Below, in pieces: positions 26,427-35,004 of a DNA stretch of 49,814 nucleotides (its first letter is position 1; every line of letters starts with the position of its first letter). Location of the stretch: NCBI GenBank assembly GCA_007130045.1, contig SLTG01000064.1:1-49814 (forward strand), written 5' to 3'. The notes beneath the pieces were generated by a model. The model did not search any database. It was given only the letters and a program-made list of their open reading frames with translations, and was not told where the DNA came from. The position numbers and the translations under genes were made by a program. Source of the DNA: Opitutales bacterium (GTDB lineage Bacteria; Verrucomicrobiota; Verrucomicrobiia; Opitutales; T3Sed10-336).

Positions 26427-28703
26427 TTAACAGGAGGCCGGATCCTTTTTCCCGATCCACTTGAATACCAGGGTCGAAACGGGGGGAATGGTCACCGGGA
26501 GGCTGTATTCAAAGCCATCGCAGGGAACATCCTCGGCCTCCATGCCTCCGTTGTTTCCGTAGTCCGTTCCCCCGTAAAGGTGGGAATCCGTATTGAGCCT
26601 CTCCTCCCAGTACCCGGCGAACGGCACCCCGAACCGGTACGGGCGCCGAAGGACGGGCGTGAAGTGACAGAGTACCGCAAACACTTCGTCCTCCTTTTCC
26701 CCGTAGCGCAGAAAACTGATCACGCTGCTGTCGGCGTCGTTGGCATTGATCCAGCGAAAGCCCTCGGAATGAAAATCCCGGCACGACAAAGCGGCTTCAT
26801 CCCGATAAAGACGATTCAGGTCCCCGACCAGGCGGCGGATGCCCTCGTGGTCCATGTACTGGCAAAGATGCCAATCCAAACTATGGTCGTAATGCCACTC
26901 GGCGGACTGGCCGAATTCGCTGCCCATGAAGAGCAGTTTCTTGCCGGGGTAGCACCACATGTAAGCATATAGCGCCCGAAGGTTTTTCGCTTTGTCCGCA
27001 ATGGTTGACGCCCCCATTTTCATCAACATGGAGCCCTTCCCGTGGACCACCTCGTCGTGGGAAAAGACACTGATGAAATTCTCGGAATACTGGTACAGCA
27101 TGCCGAAGGTCAGCTTCGAGTGATTCCATTTCCGGAAAATGGGATCGGTGGAAAAGTACTCCAGCGTATCGTTCATCCACCCCATATTCCACTTGATATC
27201 AAACCCTAGACCGCCTTCGGAGGTCGGACGGGTCACTCCGGGCCAGGAGGTGGATTCCTCCGCAAACATCAGAACGCCCGGGTAGTAGTGATGGACGAGT
27301 TCGTTGGTCTGCCGAAGAAAATCGATCGCCTCGAGATTCTCCCTTCCCCCGAACTTATTCGGAATCCACCCCCCGGCCTCACGCGAATAATCCAGGTAGA
27401 GCATCGAGGCGACCGCGTCCACCCGCAGGCCGTCGATGTGGTAGCGGTCCATCCAGGCCAGCGCGTTGCTGACCAGGAAACAGCGGACCTCGTGGCGACC
27501 GTAATTGAAAATCAGCGTGCCCCAATCCAGGTGCTCCCCCTGCCGGGGATCCGAATGCTCGTACAGGTGGCTCCCATCGAATTTGGCGAGCGCAAAAGCG
27601 TCGCGGGGGAAGTGTCCCGGCACCCAGTCGAGAATGATCCCGATTCCGTGCCGGTGCAGGTGATCGACAAAATACATGAAGTCCGCCGGTTCCCCCAGTC
27701 GATGGGTGGGCGCGAAAAACCCGGTGACCTGGTATCCCCACGACCCCGAATACGGATATTCGGCCACCGGAAGGATCTCAACGTGCGTAAATCCCAACTG
27801 CAAAACGTACTCGGTGAGAAGGGGCGCAAGCTCGCGGTAGGTCATCGGCCGGTTCCCGTCCTCCACCACCCGGCGCCACGAGTTGAGGTGCACCTCGTAG
27901 ATCGTGATCGGACGATCCTTTTTCCCGCCCTCCTCCGCGCGCCGTTCCATCCATTCGCTGTCGCGCCACTCGTACGTGCGGGTGTCGTAAACAATCGAAG
28001 CGTTGTGGGGCGGGCTCTCGAAGTACGTGCCATACGGATCCGTCTTCAACCGCGCAACGCCGTCCCGTCCGCGGATTTCAAACTTGTACATCTCCCCCTG
28101 CTGGAGGCCGGGAATGAACAACTCCCAGACCCCCGAGTTCCCAAGGAGGCGCATCGCGTGGTAACGGCCATCCCATTGGTTGAAGCTTCCCACGACAGAG
28201 ACCCCGACGGCGGCCGGCGCCCACACGGCGAAGGAAACCCCGTGAACCCCGCAATGATCGCGAAGGTGAGACCCGAGCTTGGTATAAATCCGGTGTTCGT
28301 TCCCCTCGTTGAAAAGGTAGAGATCCTGCTCGCCGAGAAATGGCGGGAAGGAGTAAGGATCGAAAAACTGCCGGAACTCGCCGTTTTCGTCGTACGCGCG
28401 CAACTGGTAGCGGAACGGCTCCCGGCCCTCGCCCGGAATCAGCACTTCGAACAAACCGCTTTCGTCCACCCGCTCCATCGGGTGGACCGCGTACTCCTCC
28501 GCCTGGATGTCGACCACCTCGCAGCGGACCACGTTCCGGAGGTGGGCGCGCACCACCAGCCCCGGTTTTCCAGCAGCCCCGACGCAATGCATTCCCAGCA
28601 GCCGGTGCGGATCAGACTCCGCACCTTGCAATAACTGCTGCATATCCGATTTTTCGATGAGCACGGCCCCTTCCTTGGCTCGGTGTTGAATTGAGCGGCG
28701 CAT
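26427..28703 (-). CDS. glgB: 1,4-alpha-glucan branching enzyme
   Basis: A 758-residue GlgB, which cuts alpha-1,4 chains and rejoins them by alpha-1,6 links to branch glycogen. N-terminal carbohydrate-binding (CBM48-type) segments are followed by the GH13 core. The nucleophile Asp is in GLRVDAVASMLYLDY near 427, the acid Glu in AEESTSWPGVTRPT near 480, and FSHDEVVHGKGS near 551. The C-terminal all-beta domain is present. Length fits two-CBM bacterial GlgB. ATG at 28703 is used; a GTG at 28664 preceded by AAGGAAGGGG is a good alternative start. No other glycogen gene lies nearby. Confidence 0.96.
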   Translation of the reverse strand: MRRSIQHRAKEGAVLIEKSDMQQLLQGAESDPHRLLGMHCVGAAGKPGLVVRAHLRNVVRCEVVDIQAEEYAVHPMERVDESGLFEVLIPGEGREPFRYQLRAYDENGEFRQFFDPYSFPPFLGEQDLYLFNEGNEHRIYTKLGSHLRDHCGVHGVSFAVWAPAAVGVSVVGSFNQWDGRYHAMRLLGNSGVWELFIPGLQQGEMYKFEIRGRDGVARLKTDPYGTYFESPPHNASIVYDTRTYEWRDSEWMERRAEEGGKKDRPITIYEVHLNSWRRVVEDGNRPMTYRELAPLLTEYVLQLGFTHVEILPVAEYPYSGSWGYQVTGFFAPTHRLGEPADFMYFVDHLHRHGIGIILDWVPGHFPRDAFALAKFDGSHLYEHSDPRQGEHLDWGTLIFNYGRHEVRCFLVSNALAWMDRYHIDGLRVDAVASMLYLDYSREAGGWIPNKFGGRENLEAIDFLRQTNELVHHYYPGVLMFAEESTSWPGVTRPTSEGGLGFDIKWNMGWMNDTLEYFSTDPIFRKWNHSKLTFGMLYQYSENFISVFSHDEVVHGKGSMLMKMGASTIADKAKNLRALYAYMWCYPGKKLLFMGSEFGQSAEWHYDHSLDWHLCQYMDHEGIRRLVGDLNRLYRDEAALSCRDFHSEGFRWINANDADSSVISFLRYGEKEDEVFAVLCHFTPVLRRPYRFGVPFAGYWEERLNTDSHLYGGTDYGNNGGMEAEDVPCDGFEYSLPVTIPPVSTLVFKWIGKKDPASC

Positions 28704-29003
28704 CCGCTTTTTTCAGGTTCCACTATGTAAACCGCACCGCCTTGACAAGCCAAGTTATTTCTCAACGGCACGGATCCGTCGCGATGTCCCGGAATGGCGT
28801 GCCCCGGATACCGACCGAATTTTTCGATCTTCTAATCCCGGGCGTTACCGGAAATTATCCCTCGGGGGGACGACGTTTTTTGCAGTTGACCTGAACGGCT
28901 GAACATTGACATTGGATGGATTGATTTTTCATTGTGAATGAACACACACTTTTGACCTTCCGGAAACGGAGGTCGAGAAAACCAAAAAAGGAGAAATGTA
29001 TTC
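28704..29003. other. Divergent intergenic region between glgB and the ferredoxin gene
   Basis: Three hundred bases without a convincing gene. It must hold promoters for both flanking genes. A perfect TTGACA at 28906-28911 faces the ferredoxin gene, but the hexamer at the right spacing (TTCATT or TCATTG) is a weak -10, so the promoter is only suggested. AAGGAG at 28988-28993 is the ferredoxin ribosome-binding site, ten bases before its ATG. Confidence 0.5.
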
Positions 29004-29306
29004 ATGGCTTATGTAGTCACCGAAAACTGCGTCGATTGTAAGTACACCAGTTGTGTATCGGTATGTCCCGTGGAGGCCTTCCATGAAGCGCCCGACCGTC
29101 TGTACATCAACCCGGAGACCTGCATCGACTGCAACGCCTGCGTCCCGGAGTGTCCGGTCGAAGCCATCTTTCCCGATTACGACGTACCGGAAAAATGGCA
29201 GCACTGGACCGAGGAAAACGCGAACGAATGCGAAAAGTACGAGGTCATCGTTGATGCAATAGATCCTCTCAAGGGTCCGAACTGCGTCGATCCAAACGCG
29301 GCGTGA
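29004..29306 (+). CDS. Seven-iron (3Fe-4S/4Fe-4S) ferredoxin, FdxA-like
   Basis: A 100-residue ferredoxin with two cluster motifs: [20 protein letters not shown] and [18 protein letters not shown]. The CKYTxCVxVCPV form is that of FdxA-type 7Fe ferredoxins, where the first motif binds a 3Fe-4S and the second a 4Fe-4S cluster. The extra Cys usual after the first CPV is Ala here. The C-terminal half is acidic and helical and ends with one more Cys. It should carry low-potential electrons in the cytoplasm; the partner enzyme is not visible. AAGGAG precedes the ATG, and a strong terminator follows, so it is a single-gene unit. Confidence 0.95.
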   Translation: MAYVVTENCVDCKYTSCVSVCPVEAFHEAPDRLYINPETCIDCNACVPECPVEAIFPDYDVPEKWQHWTEENANECEKYEVIVDAIDPLKGPNCVDPNAA

Positions 29307-29338
29307 CGGCGTCGCAGTCCATTTGTCTTTATGATCGG

Positions 29339-29374
29339 AAAAAAAGCGGCGGGGATTTCCCCGCCGCTTTTTTT
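29339..29374 (+). terminator. Rho-independent terminator after the ferredoxin gene
   Basis: A perfect stem pairs AAAAAAAGCGGCGGGG (29339-29354) with CCCCGCCGCTTTTTTT (29359-29374) around an ATTT loop. The T run follows the GC core. The A run on the left means it can also act on the opposite strand, but no minus-strand gene ends here. Confidence 0.93.
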
Positions 29375-29419
29375 ATTAGGCTTGAATCCCCTCACCCCGC
29401 CCCCTAATTCCTCTGGTCA

Positions 29420-31504
29420 GTGTTTTTAGAAGCGCGCGCCAGCATCCTTTCCATTCTCTTGTTTGCCACGGGGGCTCTCGCGCCGCTCCGCGCCCTCGAG
29501 CTGATTTCCGATGATCCGATCGAGTTCGACCGCGGCCGCCAGGAGATGACCGCCCGGGGAAGCGCGCGCCTGATCCACGAAGACAGCTTCCTGACCGCCA
29601 ACGAAATCATCTTCAACCAGGAACGGATGCTCGCCACGGCGCGCGACAACGTGGCCGTTCAGTATCGGCAGGGGCGCCTGGTTGCCGATTACCTCGCCTA
29701 CCACGTCCCGACCCGCGAGGCGCAGGGAGAAAACGTCCGCTTCGGTTATTTCCCGTTTTTCCTCGAAAGCGAAACGGTGTCAGGGGATCCCGGGGAACTC
29801 CGGTTTACCGATGTCGTGTTCTACGTTTACGAGCCCCGGGCCTTTTCACCGAATCTGCGCGCACGCGATGTCTCGGTGACCGAGGACCGGCGGATGCGGG
29901 CGGAGGGAATTACCTTGAGGATAGGACGGGTGCCCTTCTTTTACTGGCCCGCGCTGGAACAGGAGCCCAGGGATTTTCCGGCCGATGTCACGATGGGCGC
30001 CGGTTACGAAAAGGTGCTCGGGACCTGGGTGCGGATCGGGGTTCGCGCGCCGGTCGCCGAAGACGTCCGGGTCGGATTCGATATAGACGGGTTCACGCGC
30101 CGCGGAGTTCTCCTCGGTCCGGGCGCCGACTACGCATGGTCGGGCGATCGGCACGAATTGTGGGGAAAATTCACCTCCGGCTACATCACGGACCAGGGCG
30201 ATACGGGAACGGACCTGTTCGACCGCGGCATTTCCAGGGACCGTTACTTTGTCGATTGGCGAAATCAATACTTCCGGGATGACCGCATCGAGGTCACCGC
30301 GCAGTTCAGGGACTGGAACGACTCGTTCGTCACCCGGGATTTTCGCCGCTCGCTGTTCGAAACCGAACAGGAGCCCGACACCTTCCTCGAAGCCAACATG
30401 CTCGGTGAGAACGCTATCCTCTCGCTGTTCACCCGCGCCCGCCCGAACGACTTTCAACTCGTCCAGGAACGGCTCCCGGAGGTCCGCGCGGATGGCCTCA
30501 ACCAACACTTGGGAGCCGGCATTTACCAGAACTACCAGGCAAGCGCGGCGAACCTTCAGGAACGCCCTCCGCCGATTCCGGACAGGGAGCGGGTCCGCAG
30601 CGAACGGCTCGACGTATTCTACGGTCTCGACCGCCCCGTGGTCGCCACCGGCTGGATGACTATTACCCCCGCCGCCGGCGGACGCGTCACCCATTACAAT
30701 CGTCCCGAGGGAGACCGCGACCACTACACCCGTTGGCTGGGCGAGGTCGGGATGGACGTGAACTTTTACGGTTACGGCCATTACGAATACCGGAACGATT
30801 TCTGGCGAATCGACGGGATTCGTCACCTCTTGGAGCCCAAACTGCAGTACCGCTACATTCCCAAGGCCGACCGCGGTGAAGCGTTTATCCCTGTAATCGA
30901 CGGACGCACGGTTTCAACACAGCTCCAACCGCTCCGGCTCGGACGCATCCGCAACATCGACGATCTCGATGAGATTCACGCGCTTCGTTTCGGGCTGGAC
31001 CAGTATTTTCAAACCCGCGATCCGGATTACGGTTCCCGCAACCTTCTCGCGCTCTATCTCGCCAACGACTGGCGTTTTTCACCCGCTCCGAACGAAGACG
31101 ACTTCTCCGACCTGCACAGCGAACTGATCTTTACGCCGGTTTACTGGTTGCGTCTCAACGTTTTCAACCGGCTTGACACGGACGGACCGGAGATCCGCGA
31201 AATCAATACCTCCCTCACGCTGACCGACGCCGACGTCTGGTCGCTCACGGTGGGCACCGATTTTCTCGAGAATGCGATCGAACAATACGCCGCACGGTAC
31301 GATTATCGAATCAACGAGGTTTACGGCGTCAATGCCTATGCCAGGTACGACGCGCGCACCAGCCTATTCACCGAACAACGCTACGCGATTCTCCAGACGC
31401 TCCAGAATACCTGGACCGTTGAATACCGGATCACACTGCGCAACGGCGCACAACGGGAAAGCTCGGCCGAATTCGCCATGGCCCTTTCCATGGTACGGTT
31501 CTGA
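29420..31504 (+). CDS. lptD: LPS-assembly protein LptD (OstA/Imp)
   Basis: A 694-residue outer-membrane protein that inserts lipopolysaccharide in the outer leaflet. A signal peptide (ILSILLFATGALAPLRALE) is followed by an OstA/LptA-like beta-jellyroll (ELISDDPIEFDRGRQEMTARG, NEIIFNQERMLATARDNV) and then a large beta-barrel with many aromatic-ended strands, closing on ...LSMVRF. The start is GTG at 29420, just after the terminator, with no clear ribosome-binding site, so it may need checking. I see no cysteine in the whole protein, so the disulfide-based maturation of E. coli LptD cannot apply. No lptE or lptA gene is adjacent. Confidence 0.9.
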   Translation: MFLEARASILSILLFATGALAPLRALELISDDPIEFDRGRQEMTARGSARLIHEDSFLTANEIIFNQERMLATARDNVAVQYRQGRLVADYLAYHVPTREAQGENVRFGYFPFFLESETVSGDPGELRFTDVVFYVYEPRAFSPNLRARDVSVTEDRRMRAEGITLRIGRVPFFYWPALEQEPRDFPADVTMGAGYEKVLGTWVRIGVRAPVAEDVRVGFDIDGFTRRGVLLGPGADYAWSGDRHELWGKFTSGYITDQGDTGTDLFDRGISRDRYFVDWRNQYFRDDRIEVTAQFRDWNDSFVTRDFRRSLFETEQEPDTFLEANMLGENAILSLFTRARPNDFQLVQERLPEVRADGLNQHLGAGIYQNYQASAANLQERPPPIPDRERVRSERLDVFYGLDRPVVATGWMTITPAAGGRVTHYNRPEGDRDHYTRWLGEVGMDVNFYGYGHYEYRNDFWRIDGIRHLLEPKLQYRYIPKADRGEAFIPVIDGRTVSTQLQPLRLGRIRNIDDLDEIHALRFGLDQYFQTRDPDYGSRNLLALYLANDWRFSPAPNEDDFSDLHSELIFTPVYWLRLNVFNRLDTDGPEIREINTSLTLTDADVWSLTVGTDFLENAIEQYAARYDYRINEVYGVNAYARYDARTSLFTEQRYAILQTLQNTWTVEYRITLRNGAQRESSAEFAMALSMVRF

Positions 31505-31528
31505 GGCGCGACACCCGACACCTGACTA

Positions 31529-32314
31529 ATGTTCACCAACGCTGATTACCCGGTAAAGCTTTCCGTTTTCGAAGGTCCTCTCGACCTGCTCCTTTTCCTG
31601 ATCCGCAAACAGGAAATCGACATTTACGATATTCCCATCAAGAGAATTACCGAACAATACCTCGGAATCCTCGCCGCGATGGAGGAGATTCGTCCCGAAG
31701 TGGCGGGGGAGTTTTTCGTAATGGCGGCGACCCTGATGGAAATCAAGAGCCGAATGCTCCTTCCGAGGCACCAGCGATCGGAAGATCCGGAGGGCGAAGA
31801 CGAATTCGATCCGAGGTGGGAACTTGTCCATCAACTGCTGGAATACCAGAAATTCAAGAAAGCCGCCGGCGACATCCGTGAAATGGCCGAGCTCCATGCC
31901 TCGCTCGTGCCGAGGCTCGTCCATTCCGGACGCAATCTCACAACCGACACGCGTCCCCTGAAACCCTCCGACAAGCTCGAACTCTGGTACGCCTTCAACC
32001 AGGTCCTGAAACGCCTCTCCGAGCAACTCGTTCTCGGGGAGATCGCCGCCGAACAGGTCACGGTCTCCGACCGCATGGAATTCATTCTCGAACGTACTTC
32101 CCGAGAGAAATCCTTCCTCTTCTCCTCCCTGTTCGCCGAACCGGGGCACATGACCGTGCGCACGGTCATCGCCACATTTCTCGCCCTTCTGGAACTGGTG
32201 CGCCTCAGAAAACTCCGAGTGGAGCAGAACGAGAGTTTCAGCGATATACATTGCATGGCCGAAACGGAAAACAGGCTTGAAAACCAATCAACTTCAACGA
32301 CATTGGAATCGTGA
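31529..32314 (+). CDS. scpA: Segregation and condensation protein A
   Basis: A 261-residue kleisin that bridges Smc heads in the Smc-ScpAB condensin. The N-terminus YPVKLSVFEGPLDLLLFLIR is the family hallmark, followed by KQEIDIYDIPIKRITEQYL and the EFFVMAATLMEIKSRMLLP block. The C-terminal winged-helix end contains TVIATFLALLELVRLRKL. Length is normal. scpB and smc are not in the window. The stop overlaps the GTG of a small unknown gene, suggesting translational coupling. Confidence 0.95.
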   Translation: MFTNADYPVKLSVFEGPLDLLLFLIRKQEIDIYDIPIKRITEQYLGILAAMEEIRPEVAGEFFVMAATLMEIKSRMLLPRHQRSEDPEGEDEFDPRWELVHQLLEYQKFKKAAGDIREMAELHASLVPRLVHSGRNLTTDTRPLKPSDKLELWYAFNQVLKRLSEQLVLGEIAAEQVTVSDRMEFILERTSREKSFLFSSLFAEPGHMTVRTVIATFLALLELVRLRKLRVEQNESFSDIHCMAETENRLENQSTSTTLES

Positions 32315-32556
32315 AAAGGAACGAACGAAAAAAGGGCCTCCTCCTGGGAGTCGGCCTGGACAACGACGATGGCCACAAACGGATCACCCATGCCGCGGAT
32401 TTTTTTATTGCGGGCGGTTCGGAGGAAACCCACGAACGGATGACCGAAACCGCGATAAAGACCGTCGAGGACCTCGGGAATCAAGGTAAAACACTCGGCG
32501 ACGTCGATCCTCGCGAACTCAAGGACATCATCCACAAACACACGTCCTCGGCATAA
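32311..32556 (+). CDS. Small unknown protein overlapping scpA
   Basis: This 81-residue protein starts at a GTG that overlaps the scpA stop codon (GTGA). I do not recognise the family. The sequence is charged and soluble, with LLLGVGLDNDDGHKRITHAADFF... near the N-terminus, an acidic-basic helix (SEETHERMTETAIKTVEDL) and a closing DPRELKDIIHKH. The GLDNDDGHKR start and no membrane segments point to a cytoplasmic protein. Gene overlap implies co-expression with ScpA, but a role in chromosome condensation is not shown. Confidence 0.75.
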   Translation: MKRNERKKGLLLGVGLDNDDGHKRITHAADFFIAGGSEETHERMTETAIKTVEDLGNQGKTLGDVDPRELKDIIHKHTSSA

Positions 32557-32637
32557 TTACCGCCCTCCTTCCCCCCGATTCACACACGGGGGGCGAACTT
32601 GACAAACATCGCCAATCCACGATTTACTGAGCGAACC

Positions 32638-33285
32638 ATGAGCAACAAAGAAGATTCTCCAGAAAACCAGGACTCGCAAAACGAGGGCGAGAAAAAGAAA
32701 GTGATCAAGCTCGGAGGTCTTCCCGAGAATATCGAAAAGAAAATCGAGGACAAGACCTCGTCAGGTGAGAACAAGCCCGGCGAGGGCCCGTCTGCGGAAG
32801 GGGCCTCGAAACTGAGACTTTCCCGCACCGAAGAGGGGGACGGACCGGCAAAGCAAGAGGAGCGGCTCTCCGATGCCGCCCGGGAAGCGGCGCCTCCCCC
32901 CGTCCCTTCAGGGGAGGAGAAGAAGCCGTCCCCGCCTCCCGATACCAAAGCTTCCCCCGCTCCATCCGAGTCCGCCCATTCCTCGGAGGCCAAACCCCCG
33001 GCACAGCCCGGAGGCGGAAGCGCGCCCAAACCCCCGGTGCCTCCGCGGATGAAACAATCGCCGCCGAGACCTCCGGGGCCCGGCGGCTCAAAACCCAAGC
33101 GACCGATGCCGCCTCCGCCGCCACGCAAAGCAGGCGCCGGATCCGCGCAGGTAAAAGCGGCCGAAACCGCGCCCCCCGCTCCCAAAGAGGAATCCCCCAA
33201 GGGTTCCGCGATCGGTCTCGTCGTTGATGTCATCGCGGCAGGCGTTGCCATCGTCTTCGCCTACCTCCTTTACACCAAGTACTAG
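32638..33285 (+). CDS. Proline-rich tail-anchored membrane protein, unknown
   Basis: A 215-residue protein with a long charged, disordered region rich in Pro, Lys, Glu, Ser and Gly, including runs such as MPPPPPRKAG, and one hydrophobic helix at the very C-terminus (SAIGLVVDVIAAGVAIVFAYLLY). This gives a cytoplasmic disordered domain held to the inner membrane by a tail anchor. A VIKLGGLPENIEKKIEDK segment near residue 22-40 is the only part that looks ordered. I chose the ATG at 32638 over an upstream one at 32599 as the latter adds unlike residues. The thioredoxin gene begins nine bases after its stop. No function is recognised. Confidence 0.7.
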   Translation: MSNKEDSPENQDSQNEGEKKKVIKLGGLPENIEKKIEDKTSSGENKPGEGPSAEGASKLRLSRTEEGDGPAKQEERLSDAAREAAPPPVPSGEEKKPSPPPDTKASPAPSESAHSSEAKPPAQPGGGSAPKPPVPPRMKQSPPRPPGPGGSKPKRPMPPPPPRKAGAGSAQVKAAETAPPAPKEESPKGSAIGLVVDVIAAGVAIVFAYLLYTKY

Positions 33286-33294
33286 GAAATCTCT

Positions 33295-33621
33295 ATGTCA
33301 GACAAAATCCAGGAACTGAATTCCGACAACTTCAAGAGCACGATCGATTCCGCCGACAAGCCGGTGCTGGTTGATTTCTGGGCGCCATGGTGCGGGCCCT
33401 GTAAAGCAATTGCGCCCGTCCTCGAAGAACTCGCCAGCGAACTGGACGGCCAGGTCAGGATCTGCAAAGTCAACATCGACGACAACAAGGAGATCGCTTC
33501 CGACCACAACGTCCGCGCGATTCCCACCCTCCTCCTTTTCAAGGATGGAAGCGTGGCGGACCAGGTCGTGGGCATGACCAATAAGGAAGACCTCAAGAGC
33601 AAACTCGCCGCTCACCTTTGA
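33295..33621 (+). CDS. trxA: Thioredoxin
   Basis: A 108-residue thioredoxin with the active site WCGPC at residues 32-36, the preceding VLVDFWAP strand, the conserved Lys-Val-Asn-Ile-Asp region after it, and the cis-Pro loop RAIPTLLLF. It should reduce disulfides in cytoplasmic proteins using thioredoxin reductase. It follows the tail-anchored protein gene by nine bases; whether the pair works together is unknown. Confidence 0.97.
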   Translation: MSDKIQELNSDNFKSTIDSADKPVLVDFWAPWCGPCKAIAPVLEELASELDGQVRICKVNIDDNKEIASDHNVRAIPTLLLFKDGSVADQVVGMTNKEDLKSKLAAHL

Positions 33622-33685
33622 TCCGCTGATCTCCGGAGTTTCGCCTTCCCGAGCTCGGCTTAGGCATGGGCCGGCGTGATTCAGG

Positions 33686-34915
33686 ATGAATCCCTTTGAT
33701 ATTGCGATCGTCGGCGGGGGGGCCGCCGGATTCTTCGCCGCGGTCACCGCGGCCGAAAACAACCCTTCCGCACGCATCGTTCTCTTTGAGAAAAGTTCGC
33801 GAGTCCTGGGCAAAGTGAAGATCTCCGGAGGCGGACGCTGCAACGTCACTCACGCCTGCTTCGACCCGGACGCATTGACTATCCACTATCCGCGCGGGGG
33901 GCGCGAGCTTCGCGGCGCCTTTCACCGTTGGCAGCCCTCGGACACGATCGACTGGTTCTCCGGTCGCGGCGTCGAACTCAAGACTGAAGCGGACGGCCGT
34001 GTGTTTCCAGTCACCAACGACTCACACACGATTATCAACTGCCTCGTTGACTCCGCGCGCGCGGCCGGTGTCGTCATTCGCACCAGTGCTGGGATACACC
34101 GGATCACGCGCACTGATCCTGGTTTCGAACTGGACATGGGCGACGGAGACCACATCCGGGCGCAACGCGTGTTCGTCGCACCCGGTTCGCTCAAAAATTC
34201 TCCCCTTGTCGCCTCACTTCAGGACCTCGGTCATACGATCGAACCCCTCGTCCCCTCGCTCTTTTCGCTTCACGTCAACGACGAACGGATTCAGGGGCTC
34301 CAGGGGATTTCCGTCGAACCGGCCGCGGTCGCCGTTCGTCCCGGACGAAAGATGCAGGCCGGTCCCATTCTGATCACCCACAACGGGTTCAGCGGCCCCG
34401 CCATCCTCCGGCTTTCGGCATGGGAGGCGCGACGCCTTTATGAGCTGAATTATCGCTGCGACATCGGCGTGTCCTGGATCGGAGACCGAAAAGCGGAATC
34501 CGTTCGGAAAGACTTTAATGGCCTGCGCCGCTCGCACGGCGGAAAGGCGATCAAGAACCTTCCCGCCGCCGGAATTCCCGCGCGGTTGTGGGAGCGCCTC
34601 CTGCAGGCGGCCGGAATCCCGCCGGCACAACGGTGGTCGCATCTCGGCCGGGACCGAGAAAACGCGTTGCTCAATCAACTTCTCGAAGCCCGTTTCGCCG
34701 TGAACGGCAAAACCATGAACAAGGAAGAGTTTGTGACCTGCGGCGGAATCCGGCTCAGCGAAGTCGATTTCCGCACCATGGAGAGCCGGCTGGTCCCCGG
34801 CCTGCATTTCGGAGGCGAGTGCCTCGATCTCGACGGAATCACGGGTGGTTTCAATTTCCAGGCCGCCTGGACCACCGGTCGCCTGGCCGGGCTCGCCCTC
34901 TGCCCGACCGGATAG
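33686..34915 (+). CDS. BaiN/HI0933-family FAD/NAD(P)-dependent oxidoreductase
   Basis: A 409-residue flavoprotein of the HI0933 (BaiN/RdsA) family. The N-terminal FAD site is VGGGAAGFFAAVTAAE, followed by the family's LGKVKISGGGRCNVTH motif, a middle domain with VPSLFSLHVND, and the C-terminal HFGGECLDLDGITGGFNFQAAWTTG that completes the FAD site. Members reduce C=C bonds in bile acids in gut species, but most are uncharacterised, and the substrate here is open. It lies 64 bases downstream of trxA. Confidence 0.92.
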   Translation: MNPFDIAIVGGGAAGFFAAVTAAENNPSARIVLFEKSSRVLGKVKISGGGRCNVTHACFDPDALTIHYPRGGRELRGAFHRWQPSDTIDWFSGRGVELKTEADGRVFPVTNDSHTIINCLVDSARAAGVVIRTSAGIHRITRTDPGFELDMGDGDHIRAQRVFVAPGSLKNSPLVASLQDLGHTIEPLVPSLFSLHVNDERIQGLQGISVEPAAVAVRPGRKMQAGPILITHNGFSGPAILRLSAWEARRLYELNYRCDIGVSWIGDRKAESVRKDFNGLRRSHGGKAIKNLPAAGIPARLWERLLQAAGIPPAQRWSHLGRDRENALLNQLLEARFAVNGKTMNKEEFVTCGGIRLSEVDFRTMESRLVPGLHFGGECLDLDGITGGFNFQAAWTTGRLAGLALCPTG

Positions 34916-35004
34916 CCGATTCGATCACTTTGCTTGCCTTTCGGCACTTCGTTCTTCGATAAAGGACGGCCGGGGCCCGCGCTCCCTCTATTCCTTTTTC
35001 CCGC

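Noticed and set aside
27288-28634. 448-residue open frame opposite glgB
   Set aside because: Complementary-frame shadow of the branching enzyme; composition rich in Arg, Pro and Val without motifs.
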